Positions 10,401 through 18,675 of a stretch of 64,000 nt of DNA are shown in pieces (the stretch's first letter is position 1; the number at the start of each line of letters is the position of its first letter). The notes beneath the pieces are model-generated. The model was not told where the DNA came from and did no database searches. It saw nothing but the letters and a program-made list of their open reading frames with translations. Made by a program: the position numbers and the translations under genes. Source of the DNA: Actinomadura rifamycini DSM 43936 (GTDB taxonomy: Bacteria > Actinomycetota > Actinomycetes > Streptosporangiales > Streptosporangiaceae); NCBI RefSeq assembly GCF_000425065.1, contig NZ_AULB01000017.1, forward strand, positions 1 through 64,000. Direction: 5' to 3'.

Positions 10401-10436
10401 TTGGCGTAGTCGATCCGTGTGTGGGGGGAATGTGCG

Positions 10437-12176
10437 ATGACGGGATCACCGGTGACCGGCCTGGGCAGTTCGCGGCTGGGGCCCGCCGAGCGGGCCGCCG
10501 CCCTCGACCGCATGGCGCGCGAGGAATTCGACGTGGTGGTGGTCGGCGGCGGCATCGTGGGCGCCGGGGCGGCGCTGGACGCGGCGACGCGGGGGCTGTC
10601 GGTCGCGGTGGTCGAGGCGCGCGACTTCGCGTCGGGGACGTCGTCGCGGTCGTCGAAGCTGATCCACGGGGGATTGCGGTACCTGGAGCAGTACAACTTC
10701 GACCTGGTCCGCGAGGCGCTGACCGAGCGCGGCCTGCTCCTGCAGATCATCGCGCCGCACCTGGTGCGGCCCGTCCCGTTCCTCCTGCCGACGACCCACC
10801 GCGCGTGGGAGCGGGCGTACATCGGGGCGGGCGTGGCGCTGTACGACGCGCTCGCGTTCCAGATGGGCAGCACGCGGGGCGTCCCGCACCACCGGCACCT
10901 GACCCGGAAGGGCGCGCTGCGGCTGGCGCCCTCGCTGCGCAAGGACTCGTTCACCGGGGCGATCCAGCTGTGGGACGCGCAGGTGGACGACGCCCGGTTC
11001 GTCATGACGGCGCTGCGGACGGCCGCGGAGTACGGGGCGCAGATCGCGTCGCGCGTCCAGTGCGTCGGGTTCCTGCGGGAGGGGGAGCGCGTCACCGGGC
11101 TGCGGGTCCGCGACCTGGAGGCGAACACGACGGCGGAGGTCCGCGCGAAGCAGGTCGTGAACGCGACCGGGGTGTGGACGGACGACATCCAGGAGCTGGT
11201 GGGCGGCCGCGGGCAGATCCACGTGAAGGCGTCCAAGGGCATCCACCTGGTGGTGCCGAAGGACCGCATCCACTCGTCCACGGGCATCCTGCTGCGCACG
11301 GAGAAGTCGGTGCTGTTCGTGATCCCGTGGGGGCGGCACTGGATCATCGGGACGACCGACACCGCGTGGGACCTCGACAAGGCGCACCCGGCGGCGTCCC
11401 AGGCCGACATCGACTACGTGCTCGAACACGTCAACTCCGTCCTGACCACACCGCTCACGCATGACGACGTGGAGGGCGTGTACGCGGGTCTGCGCCCGCT
11501 GCTGACGGGGGAGACGGACGAGACGTCGAAGCTGTCGCGCGAGCACGTGGTGGCGCACCCGGTGCCGGGGCTGGTCCTGGTCGCGGGCGGGAAGTACACG
11601 ACGTACCGGGTGATGGCGAAGGACGCGATCGACGCGGTGGCGCACGGGCTGGACGGCAAGGTCGCCGAGTCGTGCACGGACCGGATCCCGCTCGTCGGCG
11701 GCGACGGCTTCCAGGCGATGTGGAACGCGCGGCACCGGCTGGCGAGCCGGTCGGGCCTGCACGTGGCGCGGATCGAGCACCTGCTGCGCCGGTACGGCAC
11801 GCTGGTGGACGACCTGCTGCGGCTGATCGCGGAGAAGCCCGACCTGGGCAAGCCGCTGGCGGGCGCGGACGACTACCTGCGCGCGGAGGTCGTCTACGCC
11901 GCGTCGCACGAGGGCGCCCGGCACCTCAACGACGTCCTGGCGCGGCGGACCCGGATCTCGATCGAGACGTGGGACCGCGGTGTCGGCGTCGCGCAGGAGG
12001 CCGCCGACCTGCTGGCGCCGGTGCTCGGCTGGTCGAAGAAGCAGCGCGACCGGGAGATCGAGTACTACCGCAAGCGGGTGGAGGCGGAGCGCGCCTCGCA
12101 GACGCAGGTCGACGACCAGGAGGCCGACGCGCACCGCCGCGGCGCGCCCGACATCGTCCCGACCGCCACCCCGTAA
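10437..12176 (+). CDS. glpD: aerobic glycerol-3-phosphate dehydrogenase
   Basis: A 579-residue FAD-dependent enzyme oxidising sn-glycerol 3-phosphate to dihydroxyacetone phosphate and passing electrons to the quinone pool. The Rossmann motif DVVVVGGGIVGAGAALDAATRG lies near residue 25. The DAO family block SGTSSRSSKLIHGGLRYL follows, then KGIHLVVPKDR and IPWGRHWIIGTTDT, and a C-terminal helical cap domain. ATG 10437 is chosen because GGGGGGA lies 7 nt upstream. It is monocistronic by context and preceded by operator-like palindromes. Confidence 0.96.
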   Translation: MTGSPVTGLGSSRLGPAERAAALDRMAREEFDVVVVGGGIVGAGAALDAATRGLSVAVVEARDFASGTSSRSSKLIHGGLRYLEQYNFDLVREALTERGLLLQIIAPHLVRPVPFLLPTTHRAWERAYIGAGVALYDALAFQMGSTRGVPHHRHLTRKGALRLAPSLRKDSFTGAIQLWDAQVDDARFVMTALRTAAEYGAQIASRVQCVGFLREGERVTGLRVRDLEANTTAEVRAKQVVNATGVWTDDIQELVGGRGQIHVKASKGIHLVVPKDRIHSSTGILLRTEKSVLFVIPWGRHWIIGTTDTAWDLDKAHPAASQADIDYVLEHVNSVLTTPLTHDDVEGVYAGLRPLLTGETDETSKLSREHVVAHPVPGLVLVAGGKYTTYRVMAKDAIDAVAHGLDGKVAESCTDRIPLVGGDGFQAMWNARHRLASRSGLHVARIEHLLRRYGTLVDDLLRLIAEKPDLGKPLAGADDYLRAEVVYAASHEGARHLNDVLARRTRISIETWDRGVGVAQEAADLLAPVLGWSKKQRDREIEYYRKRVEAERASQTQVDDQEADAHRRGAPDIVPTATP

Positions 12177-12190
12177 CCGGGCGCCGGCCG

Positions 12191-12302
12191 GTGCTCGCCC
12201 GTCCGTGCTCGCCGGTCAGTGCTCGCCGGCCGGTGCTCGCCCGTCCGTGCTCGCCGGCCAGTGCTCGCAGGTCCGTGCTCGCCGGTCAGTGCGCGTCCGT
12301 CA
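12191..12302 (+). repeat. tandem array of eight 14-bp units
   Basis: Eight consecutive copies of GTGCTCGCCGGTCA-like 14-mers differ at one to five positions each. The array fills the gap after glpD and runs through the last codons and the stop of the convergent TetR gene. A period of 14 (not a multiple of 3) argues against a coding origin. There are no spacers, so it is not CRISPR. Confidence 0.85.
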
Positions 12303-12987
12303 GTGCGCCGGTGCTCTCCGCCGCGTCCGGGCGGACGAGCGCGCGGGCGGCGTCGTAGAGGCCGGCGGGCACCCGGGCCGGGTCGAGGAGGTGCTGGAAC
12401 GCGAGGCCGACGTCGAGCGCGACGGCGAGCGCGGCGCGGTCGTCCGGGGCGATGCCGTCGCGTTCGGGCAGGTCGCGGGCCAGCCGGGCGCGGCGCTCGG
12501 CGTACCAGTCGGCGATCCGCCAGCCGGCGGCGTAGTCGCGCATGCCGTAGAGCCAGAACTCGACGAGGAGGAGGGCGATGCGGCGGGCGCCGTCCGGCGG
12601 TTCGGGGGACGGGCGGACGCGCCCGGCGCGGCCGCCCGCGTCCGGTTCGGGCAGGGCGGGCCGGGCGGCGTCGGGGGCGAGGTCGTCGCGCAGCTCGGTG
12701 CCGAGGCGGTCGCTGGTGAAGCGTTCCAGCAGGGCGAGCAGCAGGTCGGTCTTGCCGGTGAAGTTCGAGTAGACGGCGCCCTTGGTGAGCCCGGCGGCCG
12801 CGGCGACGTCGTCGAGGGACGCGCCGTGGATGCCGCGCTCGGCCCACAGGCGCTCGGCGGCGGCGAGGAGGGCGTCGCGGGTCTGCTCGCGGCGCTCGCG
12901 CCGGGCGGCGGGGCCGCCGCCGGCCCGGTGCCGCGGGGCGCCGTTCGCGGCGTCCGCGGACGGGTCGTCGCCGTGGGCGTCGGTCAT
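12286..12987 (-). CDS. TetR family transcriptional regulator
   Basis: A 233-residue repressor-type protein with the TetR N-terminal HTH at about residues 35-80: RDALLAAAERLWAERGIHGASLDDVAAAAGLTKGAVYSNF, then a conserved GKTDLLLALLERF. The ligand domain is unassigned. It is divergent from the semialdehyde dehydrogenase gene, which it may control. Its last residues (ALTDAH) and stop codon are formed from the 14-bp tandem repeat, so the C-terminus may vary between strains. The start is ATG 12987. Confidence 0.88.
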   Translation of the reverse strand: MTDAHGDDPSADAANGAPRHRAGGGPAARRERREQTRDALLAAAERLWAERGIHGASLDDVAAAAGLTKGAVYSNFTGKTDLLLALLERFTSDRLGTELRDDLAPDAARPALPEPDAGGRAGRVRPSPEPPDGARRIALLLVEFWLYGMRDYAAGWRIADWYAERRARLARDLPERDGIAPDDRAALAVALDVGLAFQHLLDPARVPAGLYDAARALVRPDAAESTGALTDAH

Positions 12988-13240
12988 GGGGGGTTCCCTT
13001 CGCGTGGGGGGGCGCGTCGGCTCTATCTGTTCTGTCGGCTCTATCGGTTCTGTCCGTGCCGTCTCCGCCGCTTCGTGCCAGTCGGCTCTGGCTTCGTCGG
13101 CGCCGCCTTTTCGGAATACACCGGTCGAGCATGGTCAGTCCGGGAGTTGCGGAAGTCCGCGCCGGTTGGAACGGTCCGTTCGGGTGGGCGCCGCGTGAAA
13201 TCGCCGTTACTTGCGGGTAGCAAAAATGGCCGGGCGGTCA

Positions 13241-13246
13241 TACCCT
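13241..13246 (+). promoter_or_regulatory. -10 box upstream of the semialdehyde dehydrogenase gene
   Basis: TACCCT lies 7 nt before ATG 13254 and no Shine-Dalgarno is present, as in leaderless transcripts. The rest of the 266-nt gap to the TetR gene holds loose CTCTATC/GGTTCTGTC repeats and nothing else recognisable. Confidence 0.45.
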
Positions 13247-13253
13247 CTTCTGC

Positions 13254-14834
13254 ATGGCATCTCCGACGGTCCGTGCCGACGGTGCGGCGGCGCACGAACT
13301 CCCCTCGAACCTCCTCGACCGGCTGGTCGCGCGCGTGGCGTCGGACGGCGCCGAGTCCGCGACGATCCCGGCCCCCTTCACCGGCAAGCCGCTGGCGACC
13401 GTCCCGCTGTCCACGGCCGGCGACGTCCGCCGCGCGCACGAGCGGGCCCGCGCCGCCCAGCGGGCGTGGGCGGCGCTGCCCGTCCGCGAGCGGGTCAAGC
13501 CGTTCCTGCGGCTCGCGGACGCGCTGGTGGCGCGGCGGGAGGAGATCCTCGACGTCATCCAGCTCGAGACCGGGAAGGCCCGGCGGCACGCGCTGGAGGA
13601 GTTCCTCGACGTGGCGCTGTGCTCGCTGTACTACGCCCGGCGCGCCGGGAAGCTGCTGAAGCCGCAGCGCAGGCAGGGCATGATGCCGGGGCTGACCCGC
13701 GTCCAGGAGCTGCGGCACCCGAAGGGCGTCGTCGCGCTGATCGCCCCCTGGAACTACCCGTTCGCGCTCGGCGCCAGCGACATCGCGCCCGCGATCATGG
13801 CGGGCAACGCGGTCGTCCACAAGCCCGACACCCAGACGTGCCTGTCCAGCCTGTGGGTGCTCGACCTGCTGGTCGAGCTGGGGCTGCCGGAGGACGTGTG
13901 GCAGATCGTCGTCGGCGACCCGGCGGAGATCGGCGACCCGCTGATCGGCGAGGCCGACTACGTGTCGTTCACCGGCTCCACCCGCGGCGGCACGGCCATC
14001 GCGGAGAAGGTCGCGCCGCGCCTGGTCGGGTACTCGCTGGAGCTCGGCGGCAAGAACCCGATGATCGTCAGGGCGGACGCCGACGTCGAGCGGACCGCGC
14101 GCGGCGCCCTCCGGGCCTGCTTCACCAACGCGGGCCAGCTGTGCATCTCCATCGAGCGCATGTACGTGCACGAGGACGTGTACGACCGGTTCGTCCCGCG
14201 GCTCGCCGAACTCGTGTCGGCCATGAAGCTCGGCACCGGGCTCGACTTCGACGCCGAGATGGGCTCCCTCACCCACGAGCGGCAGCTCGCGGCCGTCACC
14301 CGGCACGTCGACCAGGCCGTCGAGGCGGGCGCGACCGTCCTCGCGGGCGGGAAGGCCCGGCCGGACGTCGGCCCCCTGTTCTTCGAGCCCACGCTGCTCA
14401 CCGACGTCACCACCGACATGGACCTGTGCGCGAACGAGACGTTCGGCCCGGTCGTGTCGATCTACAAGTACCGGGACGAGGACGAGGTCGTCGAGCGCGC
14501 CAACGACACCCCGTACGGGCTCAACGCGTCGATCTGGACGAAGGACGTCGCCGCGGGCCGCCGCCTCGCCGCCCGGATCCAGGCCGGCACCGTCAACATC
14601 AACGACGGGTACGGCGCCGCCTACGCGTCCTACGACTCGCCGATGGGCGGCATGAAGCAGTCCGGGGTCGGCCGCCGGCACGGCGCCGAGGGCCTGCTCA
14701 AGTTCACCGAGGTCCAGACGGTCGCCAGCCAGCACTACATGGACCTCGAACCGCCCGGAAGCATCGGCTACGACACCTTCGCCGGGTTCATGGCGAACGG
14801 GATCAAGCTGATGAAGAAGTTCCGGATCAAGTAA
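13254..14834 (+). CDS. aldehyde dehydrogenase, succinate-semialdehyde dehydrogenase type
   Basis: A 526-residue NAD(P)-dependent aldehyde dehydrogenase. It has the cofactor segment ALIAPWNYPFALGASDIAPAIMAGNAVVHKP, the glutamate motif LELGGKNPMIV and the catalytic Cys in TNAGQLCISIERM, plus the C-terminal GGMKQSGVGRRHG. The closest recognisable subgroup is the actinobacterial succinate-semialdehyde dehydrogenase group, which feeds succinate from GABA or related routes into the TCA cycle. It is followed 15 nt later by the GMC oxidoreductase, so the two are probably cotranscribed; a shared substrate pathway is inference. Confidence 0.88.
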   Translation: MASPTVRADGAAAHELPSNLLDRLVARVASDGAESATIPAPFTGKPLATVPLSTAGDVRRAHERARAAQRAWAALPVRERVKPFLRLADALVARREEILDVIQLETGKARRHALEEFLDVALCSLYYARRAGKLLKPQRRQGMMPGLTRVQELRHPKGVVALIAPWNYPFALGASDIAPAIMAGNAVVHKPDTQTCLSSLWVLDLLVELGLPEDVWQIVVGDPAEIGDPLIGEADYVSFTGSTRGGTAIAEKVAPRLVGYSLELGGKNPMIVRADADVERTARGALRACFTNAGQLCISIERMYVHEDVYDRFVPRLAELVSAMKLGTGLDFDAEMGSLTHERQLAAVTRHVDQAVEAGATVLAGGKARPDVGPLFFEPTLLTDVTTDMDLCANETFGPVVSIYKYRDEDEVVERANDTPYGLNASIWTKDVAAGRRLAARIQAGTVNINDGYGAAYASYDSPMGGMKQSGVGRRHGAEGLLKFTEVQTVASQHYMDLEPPGSIGYDTFAGFMANGIKLMKKFRIK

Positions 14835-14849
14835 GGGCCACGAGCGCGA

Positions 14850-16601
14850 GTGAAGCACGACTACGACGTCCTGGTCATCGGGTCGGGGTTCGGCGGCAGC
14901 GTCACGGCGCTGCGGCTGACGGAGAAGGGCTACAAGGTCGGGGTGATCGAGGCGGGCCGCCGCTTCGACACGAACCCGTCCGGGGCGCCCGGCTCCCGCT
15001 ACCCCGCCCTGCCGAAGACGAACTGGCGCGTCGCCCGCTACCTGTGGGCGCCCGCGCTCGGCCTCACCGGCATCCAGCGGCTGCACCTCATCCGCGGGAC
15101 GAAGCAGAGCCGCGTCCTCGTCATGGCGGGGGCGGGCGTCGGCGGCGGGTCGCTCAACTACGCCAACACGCTGTACGTGCCGCCGGAGCCGTTCTTCAAG
15201 GACCGGCAGTGGGCGCACATCACCGACTGGCAGGACGAGCTCGCCCCGCACTACGAGCAGGCGCGCCGGATGCTCGGCGTCGTGCAGAACACCACCACGA
15301 CCGCCGCCGACGAGGTGATCCGCCGGGTCGCCGACCGGATGGGCAAGGGCCACACGTTCGTCAAGACGCCCGTCGGGGTCTTCTTCGGGCGCGGCGCCGG
15401 GATCGAGAGCGCCGACCCCTACTTCGGCGGCGCCGGGCCGCGCCGCCGCGGCTGCCTCGAATGCGGCGAGTGCATGGTCGGCTGCCGGCACGGCGCGAAG
15501 AACATGCTCACCGAGAACTACCTGTACCTCGCCGAGAAGGCCGGGGCCCGGGTGATGCCGCTCAGCCGCGTCACCGAGGTCGCCCCCGCCGAGGGCGGCG
15601 GGTACGCGGTCGAGATCGTCCGGACCGGCTCGTTCGGCCGCAACCGCAAGGTCCTCACCGCCGGGCAGGTCGTGTTCGCCGCCGGCACCTACGGCACCCA
15701 GAAGCTCCTGCACAAGCTCAAGTCGACCGGGCGGCTGCCGCGCGTGTCCGACCGGCTCGGCGCCCTCACCCGCACCAACTCCGAGGCGATCCTCGGCGGC
15801 GGGCGGCCGAACGGGAAGCCGGGCCCCGACTACTCCCGGGGCGTCGCGATCACCTCGTCGTTCCATCCCGCCCCGGACACGCACGTCGAACCCGTCCGGT
15901 ACGGGCGCGGCTCGAACCTGCTCGCCGGCCTGCAGACGCTCCTCGTCGACGGCGACCGGCCCGGCGAGCCGCACGTCCCGCGCTTCCGCAAGTTCCTCCG
16001 CGAGGTCGCCCGCAGGCCCCGCGACCTGGTGCAGCTGTTCGACGTCCGGCACTGGTCCGAGCGGACCGTCATCGCGCTCGTCATGCAGACCCGCGACAAC
16101 TCGATCACCCTGTCGCCGAAGAAGGGCCCGTTCGGCTGGGACGTCCGCGCCGACGCCGGGCACGGCGAGCCCAACCCCACGTGGATCCCGGAGGGGCACG
16201 AGGCGACCCGGCTGATCGGCGAGGAGGTCGGCGGCCTCGCCGGCGGCACCTGGGGCGACCTGTTCGACGTCCCGATGACCGCGCACTTCCTCGGCGGCTG
16301 CGCGATCGGCGACTCGCCCGCCACCGGCGTCATCGACCCCTACCACCGCGTCTACGGGCACCCCGGCCTGCACGTCGTGGACGGCTCGGCCGTCTCGGCG
16401 AACCTCGGCGTCAACCCGTCCCTGACGATCACCGCGCAGGCCGAGCGGGCCATGTCGCTGTGGCCGAACCGGGGCGAGCCCGACCCGCGCCCCGAACTCG
16501 GCGACGCCTACCGCCGCGTCGGCGCCGTCGCGCCGAAGAACCCGGTCGTCCCGGCGGACGCGCCCGCCGCGCTGCGGCTGCCGATCGTGGACGTGCGCTG
16601 A
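14850..16601 (+). CDS. GMC oxidoreductase, ChoD (cholesterol oxidase-like) type
   Basis: A 583-residue FAD enzyme. It has the Rossmann motif VLVIGSGFGGSVTALRL at the N-terminus and a GAGVGGGSLNYANTL flavin loop. A four-Cys cluster (GCLECGECMVGCRHGAKN) is typical of the ChoD branch. Active-site His and Asn lie in HFLGGCAIG and NPSLTITAQAE. Mycobacterium has choD immediately after guaB3, so the neighbourhood supports the assignment. No export signal is seen. Steroid specificity is inference, and other alcohol substrates are possible. The start is GTG 14850, coupled to the upstream dehydrogenase. Confidence 0.85.
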   Translation: MKHDYDVLVIGSGFGGSVTALRLTEKGYKVGVIEAGRRFDTNPSGAPGSRYPALPKTNWRVARYLWAPALGLTGIQRLHLIRGTKQSRVLVMAGAGVGGGSLNYANTLYVPPEPFFKDRQWAHITDWQDELAPHYEQARRMLGVVQNTTTTAADEVIRRVADRMGKGHTFVKTPVGVFFGRGAGIESADPYFGGAGPRRRGCLECGECMVGCRHGAKNMLTENYLYLAEKAGARVMPLSRVTEVAPAEGGGYAVEIVRTGSFGRNRKVLTAGQVVFAAGTYGTQKLLHKLKSTGRLPRVSDRLGALTRTNSEAILGGGRPNGKPGPDYSRGVAITSSFHPAPDTHVEPVRYGRGSNLLAGLQTLLVDGDRPGEPHVPRFRKFLREVARRPRDLVQLFDVRHWSERTVIALVMQTRDNSITLSPKKGPFGWDVRADAGHGEPNPTWIPEGHEATRLIGEEVGGLAGGTWGDLFDVPMTAHFLGGCAIGDSPATGVIDPYHRVYGHPGLHVVDGSAVSANLGVNPSLTITAQAERAMSLWPNRGEPDPRPELGDAYRRVGAVAPKNPVVPADAPAALRLPIVDVR

Positions 16602-16648
16602 CCGTCCCCCGGTCGCGGAGGCGCGTCCCGGACGTCCGACCGCGGGCG

Positions 16649-16654
16649 TAGCGT
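16649..16654 (+). promoter_or_regulatory. -10 box of the AlkD-like gene
   Basis: TAGCGT lies 7 nt before ATG 16662 with no Shine-Dalgarno, indicating leaderless transcription. This decides the start in favour of 16662 over GTG 16653. Confidence 0.45.
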
Positions 16655-16661
16655 GGCGCGC

Positions 16662-17402
16662 ATGGACGTCGAAGGGGAGGTCGCGCGGATCCTCGCGGAG
16701 CTGCGCGACCGGGCCGACCCGGTGCGGGCGGAGAGCGAGCGGCGGTACCTGCGGAGCGCGTTCGTCCACATCGGCGTGCCCGTCCCGGCGCTCCGCAAGG
16801 TCGCCGTGTCCGCCGTGCGGACGCCGCCCCCGCGCGGCGACCTGCTCGCCCTCGCCGCCGCCCTCTGGACGGTCGAGGACGCGGGGCGGCCGGTGCACGA
16901 GGCCCGCATGGCGGCCGTCGAGGTGCTGGTCAGGCGGGTCGCGCTCCTCGACGGCCGCGACGTCCCGGTCGCCGAGCGGATGATCCGCGACTCGTCGAGC
17001 TGGGTGTACGTCGACAACCTCGCCGAACGCGTCGTGGGCGCGCTCGTCCTGCGGACGCCCGGCCTCGCCCCCGTCCTGGACGCCTGGGCGGCCGACGACT
17101 GCATGTGGATCCGCCGGTCGGCGCTGCTCGCGCTGCTGCCCGGCGTCCGGACCGGCGCGCCCGACCTCGCCCGCATCGACCGGTTCGGCGGCGCGCTGGC
17201 GGGCGAGACGGAGTTCTTCATCCGCAAGGCGCTCGGCTGGGTGCTGCGCGAGCAGTCGAAGAAGGACCCCGCGTGGGTCGTGCGCTGGGTGGAGGCGCAC
17301 CTCGGGGAAATCTCGGGCGTGACGTTCCGCGAGGCCGTCCGCCGCCTGCCCGAGGGCGACGCCGCCCGGCTCACGGACGCCTACAAGGCGCGCCCCCGGT
17401 AG
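16662..17402 (+). CDS. DNA alkylation repair protein (AlkD-like HEAT repeat)
   Basis: A 246-residue all-helical protein of the AlkC/AlkD HEAT-repeat family. Recognisable blocks are YLRSAFVHIGVPVPALRK near the N-terminus, the WVYVDNLAERVVGALVLR helix pair, WMRRS-like CMWIRRSALLALLP, and the C-terminal FFIRKALGWVLREQSKKDPAWV motif. AlkD-type enzymes remove cationic N3/N7-alkylated purines without base flipping. It stands alone between the GMC oxidoreductase and the convergent protease. Function is assigned by family. Confidence 0.85.
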   Translation: MDVEGEVARILAELRDRADPVRAESERRYLRSAFVHIGVPVPALRKVAVSAVRTPPPRGDLLALAAALWTVEDAGRPVHEARMAAVEVLVRRVALLDGRDVPVAERMIRDSSSWVYVDNLAERVVGALVLRTPGLAPVLDAWAADDCMWIRRSALLALLPGVRTGAPDLARIDRFGGALAGETEFFIRKALGWVLREQSKKDPAWVVRWVEAHLGEISGVTFREAVRRLPEGDAARLTDAYKARPR

Positions 17403-17418
17403 CCGGGCCCGTCCGGCG

Positions 17419-18408
17419 TCAGCGCCGGTAGGCCGCCCACACCTTGTGCATGCGGTCGCCCTGCCCCCGGGTGAACGACGACATGCAGGTGTCGTAGCTG
17501 TAGTTCATGAAGTTGTGGATCGGGTCGTTGCCGGGCTGCGGGCAGGTGTCCTTGCCCTCCGGGCACCCGTTGGACGGGTCGCGCTCCGGCGGGGTGTCGG
17601 CCACCCGGTCGCCCTGGCCGCCGCAGCCGTCCTGGAACGTGTGGTACAGCCCGAGCCAGTGCCCCACCTCGTGCGTCGCGCTGAACCCGCGGTTGAACTG
17701 GTCGATGTGGCCGCCCGGCATGCTGCCGTAGTGGATCGTGACGCCGTCCATCGCCGGGTCGTCCCGGTACTTCCACGGGAACGTCGACCAGCCGAGCAGG
17801 TCGCCCTCGATGTACGCGCTGTACAGGTTCAGCGTGCCCTTGCCGCCCTTGCGCAGCCGCGGCTTGTACGACCCCTCGTACTGCTCCGGGTACCGGTACC
17901 AGGCCGCGTTGTCGGACCGGGTGATGCCCTGCAGCCGGAACGACACGCTGGTGTCGTCGCCGCCGTACCGGCCGCCGTAGGCGTCGTTCATCACCTTGAT
18001 CTGCCGCCTGACCGCGGCGCTCGACACGTTGCCGCGCGTCCCGTCGTGCAGGACGTGGAAGTACACGGGCACCGTGAACCGCTTCGCCGCCCGCCGCTCG
18101 GCCGGGTTCGCCTCCCGCGGCTCCTTCGGGCCGAGCGTCAGCCCGAGCCCGTCCAGGATCCGGTCGAGGTCCGACTCGACGGACGCCGACTCCGCCGGGC
18201 TCAGCTCCGCGTGGTCCTTGTGCCCGCCGTGGTCGCCGTGCCCGTTCGGGCCGGGCCGCATCCGCGCCGCCGCCGGAGCGCAGTCGTCCCGGACGGCCTC
18301 GCGCTGCCCGGCGGCGAGCCCGGCCGGAGCGGCGGCGCCGCCGGCGGGGGCTGCGGGGACGGCGGGAACCAGGGCGGTGAGCAGGGCGGCGGCGGTCAGC
18401 AGCTTCAC
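17419..18408 (-). CDS. secreted zinc metalloprotease, pappalysin (M43) type
   Basis: A 329-residue exported protease. The start GTG 18408 is chosen because AGGAG lies just upstream and the product then begins with a clean Sec signal (KLLTAAALLTALVPAVPAAPAGG). The zinc site HEVGHWLGLYH lies at about residues 246-256, and the Met-turn region is NFMNYSYDTCMSSFT. Paired cysteines in the C-terminal half (DGCGGQG, NGCPEGKDTC) suggest disulfides. A His-rich GHGDHGGHKDH stretch follows the signal peptide and may be a pro-region that binds metal. It is divergent from guaA and probably degrades extracellular peptides. Confidence 0.87.
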   Translation of the reverse strand: MKLLTAAALLTALVPAVPAAPAGGAAAPAGLAAGQREAVRDDCAPAAARMRPGPNGHGDHGGHKDHAELSPAESASVESDLDRILDGLGLTLGPKEPREANPAERRAAKRFTVPVYFHVLHDGTRGNVSSAAVRRQIKVMNDAYGGRYGGDDTSVSFRLQGITRSDNAAWYRYPEQYEGSYKPRLRKGGKGTLNLYSAYIEGDLLGWSTFPWKYRDDPAMDGVTIHYGSMPGGHIDQFNRGFSATHEVGHWLGLYHTFQDGCGGQGDRVADTPPERDPSNGCPEGKDTCPQPGNDPIHNFMNYSYDTCMSSFTRGQGDRMHKVWAAYRR

Positions 18409-18634
18409 GGCACTCCTACAGGGGCGGGCGCGGACGGGCGGCATGCAAACACAGTGCGTCATCAACAGGTATCAGAGTGAAGTCATCGTGCGTGTGTGAT
18501 CCAGGTAAACGGATGCCGACCGTTACCGTGCGCGTCCGGTCCGTCAACCCGGCCTCCGCCCGTCCACGGGAGAGGCCGCAGGGACGGGACGGGCGCGGTG
18601 CGCGGGCGCGGGCATCGGCGCAGGCCGGGGCCCG

Positions 18635-18640
18635 TAGACT
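18635..18640 (+). promoter_or_regulatory. possible -10 box of guaA
   Basis: TAGACT lies 35 nt before the chosen guaA start. The 267-nt gap to the protease also holds an imperfect dyad, GGTAAACGG/CCGTTACC (18505-18528). No good -35 was seen. Confidence 0.3.
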
Positions 18641-18675
18641 GGGAAGTCCTTCCGGCCGTGGGAAAGGCGTATTCG

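Noticed and set aside
12191..12302. Possible CRISPR array
   Set aside because: The units are head-to-tail with no spacers and only 14 bp long, and there are no cas genes.
13041..17300. Very long open frames opposite or across real genes (also 13211-16651, 49839-53135, 34273-36540)
   Set aside because: They are shadows caused by high third-position GC. Their translations are Arg/Pro/Ala/Gly-rich without domain patterns, while the opposite or other frames encode clear conserved enzymes.
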